Shown here in pieces: positions 22,867 through 34,314 of a stretch of DNA of 64,000 bases (its first letter is position 1; every line of letters starts with the position of its first letter). The stretch covers positions 40,789,851-40,853,850 of the forward strand of contig OY720350.1 in assembly GCA_963082975.1 (NCBI GenBank), given 5' to 3'. Position numbers and translations under genes: made by a program. The notes below the pieces were generated by a model. It did not search any database. It was not told the origin of the DNA and was given only the letters and a program-made list of their open reading frames with translations. The stretch is from Labia minor (Eukaryota > Arthropoda > Insecta > Dermaptera > Spongiphoridae).

Positions 22867-24124
22867 TATATTTATATTTTTATTATTTTAAATTGCTTTC
22901 AATTTTTCTTTTTATTTCAAATTTCTTATTTTTCTGTTTTATTTAAACCATAATTATAATTTTAGTTGTTTGTTTAAATATTATTATATATATTATTGAA
23001 ATATATTCAAGTAATATATACATCATCCACTATCATATTTATTACTTTTTTTTATTTACGTCTTCTGTCCATCATTTTACAAGAGAGTATATAATTGATT
23101 GGTAGTTCAAAAAATTTTAAAAGGCATCATTAACCGATGACGAAGAGGATTATCAATTAGAAAATAATTAAGCGGAGAGAGGGAGAGAGGGAACCATAGA
23201 GAGAAGGAGAGAAAACACGATGAAGAGAAAACGTGGAGGGAGAAGTTAAATCGTGGGAGAAAAAAATATAAAATGATTACAATAAAATTAAATCTTTTTC
23301 AAATATTTATTATAATTTAATATACTATATATGTATATACCTATATAAATAAGTTTTCATACAAAATTAGAAATTTTACGATTTTAAACAATTAGGTAAG
23401 TAGAACAAATCTACATCCAATAATGATTCCAATTTCAAATGTTTATATAATTTTTCTTTTTTCTCCATTAAGTTGTTTAATTAAATTTTACTTTTTTAAA
23501 TTCTAGAAAACATTAACGAAAAATTCATCCGTTAAAGTAATCTCACCATTGCAAGCAATCGATATGATTCAAATGTAAAATTTTTCATATTAAAGAAGTA
23601 AGCACAAAATTTCTATGTTTCTGAAGATATAGATGGAGTTAATATTACATCAAAGATGTTGGAAACTTAGAAATTGCTATATTACCTTTATTTAACAATT
23701 TTAAAATAACCTTCTTGGGCATCTTTTGTCAAATTGAAGTAATTTATTTGTACACTTAATGTATAATTATAAAAATTATTATTTTATTCTGCTCTTTACT
23801 CTGAATTAGCGTAGTTCTATCTAATAATGTGAGAATAATTTCCATAATCATTCAATTTTATGAGCTTAAAAATGTAAGTTATAAAATTAATTTTTATTTG
23901 AATTTTCTTTCTTTTCTGTTGATTAACTCCTTAATTAAATAGTATAAAAAATTCTATTGAAAATCAATTTTGGATTCAAATAACTGATTATGAAATTAGA
24001 TTTGATTTGTAAGTTATAAATTTATGGTAGTAAGATGGTGTGTTTATAACTAGAATCAGGGTTCATTAGTATTTATCATATATTTATTAAATATTGAAAA
24101 TTGATTTTCAAATGGAAAAGAAGT
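22867..24124. other. AT-rich stretch with a purine-rich patch
   Basis: Purine-rich sequence (GAGAGAGGGAGAGAGGGAA and similar) covers about 23172-23256. No gene or repeat family was recognised. Confidence 0.4.
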
Positions 24125-24250
24125 TGAAAACATGGCTGCCAGGTGTGGCCGCGTCCCGTGTGGTGGTAGTGGCCAAGTCATAAATATTCTAGATTAGTTG
24201 TAATTTAATTGAGACATGTGTAAATATCAGGTGGGGCGGGGAGGTCGTTT
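24125..24250. promoter_or_regulatory. GC-richer unique island
   Basis: Contains CATGGCTGCCAGGTGTGGCC, GCGTCCCGTGTGGTGG, a TCATAAATATTCTAGATT segment, CACCTG-type E-boxes and GGGGCGGGG near 24232. The mixture of complex AT-rich words and GC boxes resembles enhancer or conserved non-coding DNA. No ORF longer than about 18 codons. Confidence 0.25.
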
Positions 24251-25099
24251 TCTAAATTTAGAAAGAAATAACTAACTAACCAAGTTTTCTTTTTCTTTTT
24301 CTTATTCATATTTTCTTTACTCTTCTCAGTAAACCCAGTTTGACTTTTCTTCATTAATATTATTTTTTTATTTATTTATTATTTTTTTTTTTTTTTTATG
24401 AATTCACATTCAATTTTAATTTATATTGGTAGTTAATTTATTGAAAGGCTTGTGGAATTAATAGACATTCAAAAGAGAGAGAGAGAGAGAGGGAGCAGGA
24501 ATAGGCTAATAAAAATCACTTGACACGTTTCGGGTGGTTTCATCATTAAATCGAATCTCACAAGTTAATAAATAAAACAAAATTTATTCTTACTAGAATA
24601 TATTTGAAATAGAAATAGTTCTTTAATTTCTTTCTATTTTTTTTTTTTTTTGATAATGACCTCCCAGTAGCCACTACATCTCCTCTTCCCTCTAGAATGT
24701 GTCTTGGAAATACGAGTTATGGTCCTTAGGTAATGATCCTCTCTTTTCTCTCTTTGTTCTATCTTTGTTAAAAAAATAGATAAGATTAAAATTCTATAAA
24801 TTAAAAAAATAAAACAAAATTTATCTTAAGTGGTATTTTTTGTATGAAGTGATTTTCTAATAAACTAAAACATATATCAATTTTAATTTAATCAATTCGT
24901 TTTAAAATAGAAATTGAAAAATTCACAACGGAATGACAAAAAATTCATCGTTTCTATGCATCTTCAAACTATAGATAATAGATTAGCATAGTTGAGAATA
25001 TGTGATTGTTGATTTATAACTTTCGAGGTTGGGAAGCGCCAAAGATACAGATATGTATATGAAAATATAAATAAAAAAATAAAATTATATATTAGTCTA
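24251..25099. other. AT-rich stretch with GA and poly-T runs
   Basis: (GA)n at about 24475-24492, T-runs near 24380-24399 and 24640-24651. No gene was seen. Confidence 0.4.
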
Positions 25100-25425
25100 A
25101 TAAAACTTCTCAATCATGTCCCAGTTACCATATTCACCGGATTTAGCTTCCTTCAACTTTTTTACGACAATTAAGTGAAAATATTAAGTACAGCGATTTG
25201 CAACAATTGGGGATATAATAACTATATTACTGGATTATATAACTAATTATATTACTACTATATATATTTTATAACTATATTACTGTGTGTGGAAGAGCTC
25301 AAGACTATACTAAAAAGTGCTTAACATAATTTTTTTGAGGATTGGAAAAAGCAATAGCATAAGTGAATAAAATCTGAGGGGGGATTACTATGAATAGACA
25401 ACATGATGAATAAATAAATATTTTT
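25100..25425 (+). pseudogene. Mariner transposase C-terminal remnant
   Basis: Broken plus-strand frames read PYSPDLA-like sequence at 25120-25150 (CCATATTCACCGGATTTAGC), then LKTILKSA near 25310 and FFEDWKKQ..HK..KSEGG near 25335-25380, in the order of the mariner transposase C-terminus. Several stops and an AT-rich insertion near 25220-25270 interrupt it. No terminal repeat was found. Confidence 0.55.
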
Positions 25426-25514
25426 TAAAAAAAATGAAAATTCTTACATATTGAATATTAATATTTTTTTTTAATACTTTTAATAATAATTAATTATTTT
25501 CATATTAAAATTAA

Positions 25515-26035
25515 GGTAATTATTCAATTGAACGCATTTTCGTGGATTTGGATAATACTTTACTAGAGGGGTTCCTTTTGCAATTCCAAATAGACTTTTC
25601 GTATGAAATTTTTCCCGGTATCTTATAGTTTAAGAGATAAAAATTATTAAAATTTGCATATAAATGAATTGATTTTCTTTGTTTTATCCGTTTGACTACC
25701 AGAGGGCGCACTCATTTTCGGTTTTACAAGTTCGGTTTAGATTTATGAAAACTAAAAAATTAATTAAATAATTTTTCTATATCAAAACCGAACTTAAATT
25801 AGTGAATAAGTGAATAATTAGTGAATTAGTCAATAAAACATTACTTAATGACACATTTCGACGTTCAGAACTTATCTGTCAAACTTAAAATATCTTTATT
25901 TTAATAATTTTTATCTCGTAAACTAGAAGAGACCTGACAAAATGTCATTAGAAAAGTTTATTTGGAATTTCAAAAGGAACCCACTGGTAAAGTATTATCC
26001 AAATCCACGAAAATACGTTTAATTGAATAATTATC
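25515..26035. mobile_element. Long-TIR element with 8-bp target duplication
   Basis: Inverted arms of about 135 bp (25517-25652 and 25895-26034) share TAATTATTCAATTRAACG, TTTTCGTGGATTTGGATAA and a TAGTTTAMGAGATAAAAATT inner part. AAAATTAA lies on both sides (25507-25514 and 26036-26043), an 8-bp duplication of hAT type. A second inverted pair, AAGTTCGGTTT and AAACCGAACTT, sits in the centre (about 25728 and 25788), and ACCAGAGGGCGCACT is at 25698-25712. No ORF of its own: the frame 25520-25711 is arm sequence. Confidence 0.65.
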
Positions 26036-26195
26036 AAAATTAATTATATAAGGTTAGTATAAATTTGATTGTGATGTGTTATTTTACGTTATTTTTTCAT
26101 TCGATGTGTGTGTGTTTAATACTTAGATACATATATCAAACAATTCAAGTCAGATTCCCTCGATATGACTTAGAATAATAATAATATGTTACATA

Positions 26196-26878
26196 GAACG
26201 GAATTTTGTAAATTAAACCAGATATTGATATTTGTTATTGTAAATTTATTCAAAAAATACAAAAATATACACAACGTTTCGATTGCTACTTCTGCAATAT
26301 AACGGAATTTTGTAAATTAAACCAGATATTGATATTTGTTATTGTAAATTTATTCAAAAAATACAAAAATATACACAACGTTTCGATTGCTACTTCTGCA
26401 ATATAACGGAATTTTGTAAATTAAACCACATATTGATATTTGTTATTGTGAATTTATTCAAAAAATACAAAAATATACACAACGTTTCGATTGCTACTTC
26501 TGCAATATAACGGAATTTTGTAAATTAAACCACATATTGATATTTGTTATTGTAAATTTATTCAAAAAATACAAAAACATACACGTTTCGATAGCAGAAG
26601 TAGCAATCGAAACGTTGTGTATATTTTTGCATTTTTTGAATAAATTTACAATAATAAATATCAATGTAAATTAAACCACATATTGATATTTGTTATTGTA
26701 AATTTATCCAAAAACAAAAAATACAAAAATATACACGTTTCGATAGCAGAAGTAGCAATCGAAACGTTGTGTATATTTTTATATTTTTTGAATAAATTTA
26801 CAATAATAAATATCAATATCTGATTTAATTTACAAAATTCCGTTCTAAATAAAAACAACCACCAAAGCTTTGATACTT
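26196..26878. repeat. Penelope-like terminal-repeat array: 104-bp tandem plus inverted units, 14-bp TSD
   Basis: GAACGGAATTTTGTAAATTA opens copies at about 26196, 26300, 26404 and 26508, an exact 104-bp period. At about 26583 the array turns over through CGTTTCGATAGCAGAAGTAG and continues as inverted and again direct partial units to 26845, then a short tail AAATAAAAACAACCACCAAA. The unit contains GCAGAAGTAGCAATCGAAACG (minus strand), which also lies at the 3' end of the Penelope-like fragment at 50386. TAATATGTTACATA flanks the whole insertion (26182-26195 and 26879-26892). Frames inside are repeat read-through. Confidence 0.75.
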
Positions 26879-26892
26879 TAATATGTTACATA

Positions 26893-26999
26893 TATAACCT
26901 GAATATGTAAGTATGTGCTTGGAATTCTTTTTTCTCCTAATGTCAATACAAAATCCTTTCATTTTCTTGCACTTAATCAGGTCCGGTTGTTTTGTTTTG
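26893..26999. other. Short non-coding spacer
   Basis: AT-rich, ends in a GTTTTGTTTTGTTTTGT run at 26989-27006. Confidence 0.4.
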
Positions 27000-27445
27000 T
27001 TTTGTCTTTGTCAGTCGTTGTTCATTTCTCGTTGCTCCTTCTGACTGGCCCTATTCACTTTGCAAATAATTAATGAACTCATTGAGTGGTCATTTGAAAT
27101 TGGTATTCCTTTTCTTTTCCTAACCAACCAACGAACATTCATTCTATTATCCATTTGAATTTTCATGTCTATTGATGTGCTGCTCTCTCGCTGGAGGGGA
27201 TTCTCGATTGGGGCTTTGCTTGATGCTGGCGAGCACAGGTGTGAGACTCCAGGTCTCGGAAGGCTAACCGTTCGGTCACGAGGTAAATCTAATAAACCTC
27301 TCTCACACATACATCCACATCGACATAGCCTGTCTATATCCTAAGAGAGCCACTCACCGCACGCCGAAGAATGTTAATCGGTTTTGGCGGCGGCTCCAGC
27401 GGCAAGATGCAATCTCCAAAGGACCGACCGCCAATCGACACACAT
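27000..27445. promoter_or_regulatory. GC-richer unique island of about 450 bp
   Basis: Complex sequence with TTTGCAAATAATTAATGAAC (27058-27077, homeodomain-type ATTA core), GGCGAGCACAGGTGTGAG, GGTCTCGGAAGG and GGCGGCGGCTCCAGCGGC (27384-27401). Opposite frames run through it (27011-27310 minus, 27371-27647 plus), but neither looks like a protein family and both end in low complexity. Regulatory or 5' gene DNA is possible. Confidence 0.3.
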
Positions 27446-28133
27446 ACACACACACACACACATACATACACCATCACCAAAACTTGTAGTACATATCACG
27501 AGACAAGCCGATTCACACTTGCTTCACGAAAGATATACTGGGTGTTCGAGAAATTTATTTATATTAAGTAGAGAGAGAAAACGTTTAGTTAGTATGGAGT
27601 CAAACAAAAAAAAAAAAAAAAATAAAAAAATAATAATAAAAAAATAGCAGACATTAATTACTTTAATTAGTAGAAGAGGCGATCACAAACAGGCGATTTT
27701 TTTTTGTAGTAGTGGATCGTTAAAAAAAACACTTATACTTCTTATAAGTTGAGCTTTCAACTCGCTCATCAGCTCCATCATCGCCGTAAGGGGTCAATGA
27801 ATCGTATATAATTAGAAAGTATTATTAATAAAGTATATTAGTTGAAGTTCAATCTTAAAAGAATACTATTTTTCTTTTGTTCTGATACAAATAAAATTTA
27901 TCTTAGGTTAAATTTAAGACTAAAGAAGGTTAATCGATGATAGAGTAGATTGCTTCAATGCTAAAATAGAAAACTTATTAATTAATTGTTATTAAACATT
28001 TGTGTGTTGTTGAATTCTACAAGGATTTATTTATTCAATTTTTCTATGAAAAAATATTTTTTTAATTTTTTTGTTCATGAAGTCTTAAATTTATTTTGAC
28101 CGGTAGACGAAAAAAGTTTCGTTTCCCTTTTTT
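27446..28133. other. Non-coding stretch after a CA microsatellite
   Basis: (CA)n at 27439-27463, poly-A at 27606-27620 and AT-rich sequence to 28090. A segment TCGTTTCCCTTTTTT leads directly into the family B copy. Confidence 0.4.
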
Positions 28134-28604
28134 ACCGACCGACGCTAGTAAGTAACCGATTTTGATGAAATTTGGTATATTTACTTAATGCATCAGTATG
28201 ATGAATGGATCAACTTTTGGTGCAAATCCGGAAACCGGAAGTGGTAGTATTACCGATCGACGATAGGAAGGGAAAGGTTATTTTCACATCAAATTTCAAC
28301 ATGAGGAGATTTTTTACATATCTCCACGAGTCATGCACTTTGAATTGGTTTTATTCTCGAGAAAAATCATCTTTATTAGTTTTTTCTTAATTTAAAATTA
28401 TATGACGTCATCATTCATATGACCATTCATGACGTCACAGCCTGATCTTAGATATATAATATTATAAATAAAATAAAATTAAAAATATTTATTTTATATA
28501 CATATTTGTTTTTTATTGCATTAATAGATATATTAAAATTATTTGAAATTGTTTCTGTAGCTGGAAATTAATTTACTTCAAACCGTCGGCCACAGGTCAA
28601 CTTA
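28134..28604 (+). mobile_element. Family B Helentron-like element, copy 2, internally deleted
   Basis: The left end ACCGACCGACGCTAGTAAG follows a T-run. The copy then jumps straight to the ACCGATTTTGATGAAATTTGG module, so the ATGTCTGT microsatellite block is deleted. The CCGGAAACCGGAAGTGG segment, two TGACGTCA sites (about 28403 and 28429) and the right end CCGTCGGCC-ACAGGTCAAC are kept. The right-end hairpin has lost several bases of one arm. Confidence 0.65.
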
Positions 28605-28773
28605 TTTTTATATATTTTTAATTTTTTTTTTTTTTTAATAATAATATATAATAATAATAATTGAAATAATAGTGGGATTTATTTAATCAATGGAATAGGG
28701 GTTTTTTATTTTATTTTTAAAAATTTATTACATAAAAAAAAATCTCTGAAATACATATTCATTTACTATTTTT

Positions 28774-30138
28774 AATATCTCCCCAGAAATAGTATTGCGA
28801 TCCCGAAAATTTTTCATGTCGAGATTTTGATGTTTTTATACGTTTTGAAGGTTCCTGAATCATTTTCAGTAAGGTTGAGAAAAATGTCTCTCTCTCTTTC
28901 TCTCTCTCTCTCTGTGTGTGTGTGTGTTTATTTTTTAACACTGCAAATCACGCGCCAGCACGTGAAGTGGTGGCATCAACAAAGAGCCAAACACGCGTTG
29001 GTTTAATTAATATTATTTATTAATTTAATTAATTAATTAAATTTAATTTAGATATAATATATGTTATTTAATCCAATTCACGCACTCCAGATTTTTTATA
29101 TGAATAAAGGAAGGCATACTTATCAATAATTATTAAGTATAGAAATATTTACATAGATTTATTTTCAAAATTTGCATTCTTATTGATTTAAACTTTCTTT
29201 CTTTCTCTATTAATTTCAAGTTGGTCATAACAATATTGTCATAGTCATGTACTTTAAGAGTTAGCCATATTTATTACCTGTTCCAATTATTTTCCTGTTC
29301 TTCTTAAGTTTCAATGTTTTTAAACATCCGAAGTAATTAAATGAGATCTTTCAATGAAATTTGGTACATGGGTATTATTCAAAATTCGTAATTTTCTATC
29401 AACTTTTGAGAAATGTAGCTCATTTGGAAGAGGGTCATTACCTACCACGTTTTCATTTTATTTTCCTCTAAACTGACTATAAAAATAGAGATATATGTTT
29501 GATAGTTTTTCACATTGTTAAAAATTGTATAAAACTGCTATAGAATATATAAATAATTTCTGCTAGATTGAATTACTGAAAGTACCGGAATTAATTTTTT
29601 AATACATTACATGACTGCAAATCACGCTCCAGCACGTGACGTGGTGCGATCATCAAATATTATTTATAAATTTTAATTTATTATTTATAATTAATTAAAT
29701 TTTTTATTTGAATGTTCTAATATTTTTTTTTTGTTTTTTTTTTTCTGTGTTTGTTTTTTCTTTTACCCTTTTTGGATATTTTACATATTTAAATAAATAA
29801 AAATTTGTTTTGTTTTTTCTTTTTTTTTGTATCCTTTCTGTTTCTATTTTTAGATATATGGATTTTTAAAAATAATTTAATTCTCCTGTTATGTTAAATT
29901 TTTCTTTATTTTTGTTTTTGTTTTGTTTTTTTATATTTTTTTTTTTTATTTTTGTAAATCCTCTACCTCAAATAGGGGGAGGATAGAGATATACCGGCTT
30001 GTATATAATCTCTTTAATTAAATAAATAAAATAAATAAATAAAATAAATAATTAATTAAATTTAATTTAAATATAATATGTTAATCTTTTAATTAATCCA
30101 ATTCAAATTTGCGAGATAGCCGAGTGGAGACACTCCAG
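28774..30138 (+). mobile_element. Composite family A element with captured flank and nested insertion
   Basis: Left part 28774-29097 is a family A left arm with (CT)n(TG)n microsatellite and a right end damaged like the copy at 2554 (CACGCACTCCAG without the inner repeat). 29098-29356 is non-element DNA shared with 3109-3383. At 29357 sequence switches inside AATGAAATTTGGTAC to the middle of a second A element, which runs to an intact right end with GCGAGATAGC and the hairpin GAGTG-gaga-CACTC at 30122-30135. A LINE-like tail is inserted at 29703-30049. The module order is thus A-left, flank, A-right. Confidence 0.7.
29703..30049 (+). mobile_element. Nested LINE-like 3' end insertion with 14-bp TSD
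   Basis: AATTAATTAAATTT occurs on both sides (29689-29702 and 30050-30063), interrupting the AT-rich right arm of the A element. The insert is T-rich, then carries TCCTCTACCTCAAATAGGGG and GGATAGAGATATACCGGC and ends in an AAATAAATAAAAT tail. A target duplication of this length with an A-rich simple tail fits target-primed reverse transcription. Family not recognised; 5' truncation presumed. Confidence 0.6.
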
Positions 30139-30289
30139 ATTTTTTTTTTCTTTGTGTGATTGGAAATGTCGTTTGAAGTAAAATTATAATTCGATTGAAA
30201 AGCCATGATACAATTAATTCTTTCCAAGTATAACTAAGAGCTGATGGTGCTAAGAAAAAAAAAGAATACAATTTGCCTCGAAACGAAAA

Positions 30290-30450
30290 GAAGATAATTT
30301 ATTGGAAATAAAACGGGCGGGGGTTGACTAATAATTTATTAAGCAGTTTGGGCGGGGTCGATCTTGAAAATTTATTCGAAAAGAAGACCAATCCCAGTTG
30401 AGAGAAGGAAAAGGGATGCCGCCCTGTTCCGAAAGGGCCCACTTCTAAAT
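30290..30450. promoter_or_regulatory. GC-richer unique island
   Basis: Contains ACGGGCGGGGGTTGACTAAT, TTTGGGCGGGGTCGATC, GGATGCCGCCCTGTTCCG and AAAGGGCCCAC. Two GC-box-like GGGCGGGG words are about 40 bp apart. There is no ORF. Possible regulatory element. Confidence 0.25.
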
Positions 30451-32639
30451 ATTTATTTTGGAGTTCTATTCTTCACAATGAATTGACAATTCGTACAAGC
30501 ATCAAGGTTTTGAATATTTTCAAAGAAAGCAGCTACCACCACTTTATCCTACTTGTATATTTATGTAAATAAAATATGTATATATATGTGGTTAAGTTTT
30601 AACCGAAATTCTTTAACATTAATAAATCATAAACCACAATACCTTTGAGAACCTCTTAACCGATTCACAAAGATTTCTATATTTTTTTTATTATTATCTA
30701 TGTTTACTATAATAATAACAAAATAAATTAAATGTTAATTTCAAAATTGATATTGTCTGATACATACTGAATACAATAAAGCAGAGCAAATGGTGGCTAT
30801 TGTATCTAAATAGTATACATTTCAACCCTCTAAGAACCATCAATCATTATAAGTTTGTTGTTTTAACAGAATCTGTAAATTTTTATTGTTTATGATTATT
30901 GAATTAAGAAACAAATCAAAAAAACTAACTTAATGGATTAGAATTTAGTTGCAGAATATGAAAATTAGAGTTCAAACCTCATCAAGATTCTAAAAATTTA
31001 GAATTAATCTGGTAATAAAATAAAGGGGGAAAAAAATAAATTATTCATTTTACCGAATTTTGGTCTTATAGAAATACTTTTAATAAAGAAAATAGATACA
31101 TTGAATCCTACTGTTTAATTTTTTTATAGGATTTTTTTTATTAATAGAATTTGGATCTGATTTTTTGTTTTCAAAAGTTAAATCTTTTGTAATTGAAAAC
31201 TCAAACTCATTGAAGAAATTTTTCAATGCATGACAATCAATACTGCATAATCACAATTAGTAATTACAGTAATAACTCTATATTAACAATTGTTTAATTA
31301 AAACAAAAGAATATGATTTTTTAAACTTTTTTAAACTTTATAATTACTATAATTCTTTTTAATATTTAACAACGAAAATAAATTAATTAAATGAAATTAA
31401 ATAATTAAAAAGAAAACATATTTTAATTAAGTAAATAATCCACCACTTTAGGATTTACTATTTTTTTTTTATATTTTTATATGCTTTTTATTAGCTTCAC
31501 TTTTCTGTCTGTCTATCTATAATGTTAAAAATTTGTAATAGGATTTTAACTCACTTACTTTGAAACGTATATTGAAAGACGATGACACTACAATAATTAA
31601 AAATTTTGAATTTTTTAAAATACGGATTTTTTAAATTTGTGAATTTAAATGTTTTAAGTTAATACAATGTTATATTTATATTTACAATTTTTTATATTTT
31701 ATATGTTCTATACATTTTTTATACAATGTGCTTGTATTGTTCTGTGATTCTGAAAAGAACTCAGTACCGCATAGTACACTGCTGCCGATCTCTTAATAAC
31801 CCATTTGCATAATATAATACCTGATAATAATATTAAATACTTTACATACTTTCATATATTCATATGTATGTGTCCACGCTTATTTGTTGGGCATATGCAA
31901 ATGATAATATTCAAGAGTTAATTAATTTTTTATTTTCTATTTTTTGATTAAAAAGCGTATATATTTAAAAGTTTTTTTATTAATTCATTTGATTTAAAAA
32001 AAAATGTGAATGTTTAAATTCCATTACAATCCAATTCTTTCATACTCGTTTTTTGTTCTTTACCATTTGATTAATTGTAATATATATAATACCATTGATA
32101 TATATATTTATTTTCAAATGGATTATAAGATAGATTATTATTATTTATTATTGTTATATATATATTAATGATAAATTACTAAGGTTTATTAAATATCAAT
32201 ATTAAAATTATTTTTTGTCTTTTTTAATTTAAAATGTTTCCATTTATTATATATTTATTAATTTGTCTACATATGTAAATCATATACAATTCTAAAAATA
32301 GAAATATTTTCCTTAACATGCAAAGGTTTCCGTTAAAAAGTAAAAAAAAATAAAATAAAATAAAATGAACATCATATTAAATAACGAGCCGTCATCATCT
32401 TAATATAATAGATATATTTATTTATTTTTTTAACTTTAAAAAAAAAAAAAAAAAAATCTTTTCAGAAAGTTATTATAGTAGTTTTTTTTTTTTGATTCTT
32501 TATGAGAATTTTTTTTTTTCTTTCAAATTAAGAGACCAGTTGTCACCATTTTATTTTACAACCCCTTGGTATATAAATAACAAAAAGATAGAGGATTCAT
32601 TTTTTTTTCTCTCCTGGTTTAGAAAATCGTATATCCACC
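30451..32639. other. AT-rich non-coding stretch with a weak tRNA-like segment
   Basis: At about 30930-30985 (plus) GAGTTCAAACCTC resembles a B box preceded by TTAGTTGCAGAATATG, perhaps an old SINE head. Otherwise poly-A/T runs (32437-32456 and others) and no gene. Confidence 0.35.
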
Positions 32640-33130
32640 CCTGATCCCTATCACGATTGGGAAACATTTGTAATACAAGGTAATGATTAAATTATCGAAT
32701 GTAATAGTGAACGGGTGAAGAGAATTGTGTGTAGAGTGGGGGTGATGGGTGAAAAAAGAGGAGGGATTGACATTCCGACAGACGGCATCAGAAGGAAGTT
32801 CCCTACGCGGCAGGTGTTTGAATAAATAGCTTTACACCCCATTACAAGGGGCTTTCCGTGTCTAGTAAAGAAGCCAAATGGGCGGGTTGAAACGGCGTCC
32901 CTCGAATGAACCCACTGGGGGGTCGTTTAGACTGTTAATTACAACCCAAGACCACGAAGATGGCGGCTTACAGACAGATAAACAACAGAAAAGAAGCGAA
33001 TGGTAGTGGTATTGGTGGGGAGGAAAGGGTGTGTGTGGGGGAGGGGGGAGGGTGTTGTAGGGGAGATAACAAGATAAAACTAGAGAAGATTAACAACAAA
33101 AGAAAGAAAAGAAAAGGGTCAAATAAAGAA
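32640..33130. promoter_or_regulatory. GC-richer island with a YY1-like AAGATGGCGGC
   Basis: Unique sequence of about 490 bp including CCCTACGCGGCAGGTG, GGGCGGGTTGAAACGGCG, ACTGGGGGGTCG and AAGATGGCGGC (32957-32967), the core known from YY1-bound promoters where the ATG is often the start codon. That ATG opens a frame of about 57 codons that soon becomes glycine-rich and lysine-rich, with no homologue I know. G-rich runs follow at 33016-33060. Could be a promoter/5' exon or an enhancer. Confidence 0.35.
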
Positions 33131-34314
33131 TAGAGATCTATTTATTTATTAGGTGAGCTGTTATTTATTATTCATTCGAGTCATTTGTTCTAGAGCGGTG
33201 AATGGGTTCTCAATAAACATTCATTAAAAAACAAATTAATTAGAAAAGAAAAGAAATAAAAGGAACAGACGGAGGGGGAGGAAATAATATTAAGAGAAGA
33301 ATGAATTCTCTGAAATGATATTTCGATTTTTTAAATACGTGATTAATCATTTACAATACAAGTACCGTTTACATTGAATCTAATCTATAACTATATCTAC
33401 ATACATATATTTTTCCCTTTTGCGCTACTGAGCTCGCTCAGCTAGTGGTTGGCAGCATCAAACACATTCCTCCAACCATCCCTATACTAAGCATTTTCAT
33501 TTATTTCATATTTTATTAAATAGTTTATTAATTGTTATTATATTCTCATCCCAATCTATTTGTTTTCTCAGAAATCAACTTTTTTCATTCGAGCAAAATC
33601 TAGAATATAAATTTTTCATTAAATATTGTCCACTAATTCAGATTTAGGACAAATCGGACAATATTATATCAATTATATCGCTAAGAACATTCTATATTTC
33701 TGTACACAAATTATTCAGAGTATTGGCAAGGCGTATGACCCACAATCAGTTTAAATTGAAATTTATATAAATTAATAAAGTGAAAATTTTTATTTGTTTA
33801 AATTTTATTATAATGAATCACAAAAAAAAATTAAATATATAGATCACGTGATTAAAAGAGTGCGAAAGAGAAGCAAGAAACTTGGGAGCAAATAAGTGTT
33901 GGATGGATGAGGGACAGAACAGAAACTGTAAGCGAAATCTTCCTGCTGTGACTAATATTTTTCGATTCTCCTAAGGCCACAGAATTAGAATAGTTTCTTT
34001 TAAGGGAGGAAATTAGCTATGATCTAAAAAAATTAATAAATGAACTTAATAATAAAAAAAAACAAATAAATCAATTAATTTAAATTAATACTACTAATGA
34101 ATGTATATATTATTAGTTTATCTATAGTTTTATACCGTTAATTTTTATATATTGTCTCAAGTCTCTATTTTTGCATTTTCTCAAGTTTCATTATAATTAA
34201 AAATATTCAATAATAATCTAGCAATGAAAATAAAATACCAAAATGTAATGATCAAGAAATATTATACTCTATTTCACTATTATAACATATACAATACTTA
34301 AGAACCATAGGCGG
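33131..34314. other. Non-coding stretch with a possible LINE tail scrap
   Basis: At about 33420-33490, minus strand, the sequence reads GWRNVFDAANH then a stop, similar to the WRNVxxAA peptide near the end of the LINE type found at 34315-35775. The rest is AT-rich and unremarkable. Confidence 0.3.

Noticed and set aside
26196-26600. Regular 104-bp repeats resembling a CRISPR array
   Set aside because: Units are near-identical along their whole length with no unique spacers, the genome is eukaryotic, and the block is a retroelement-type insertion with a target duplication.
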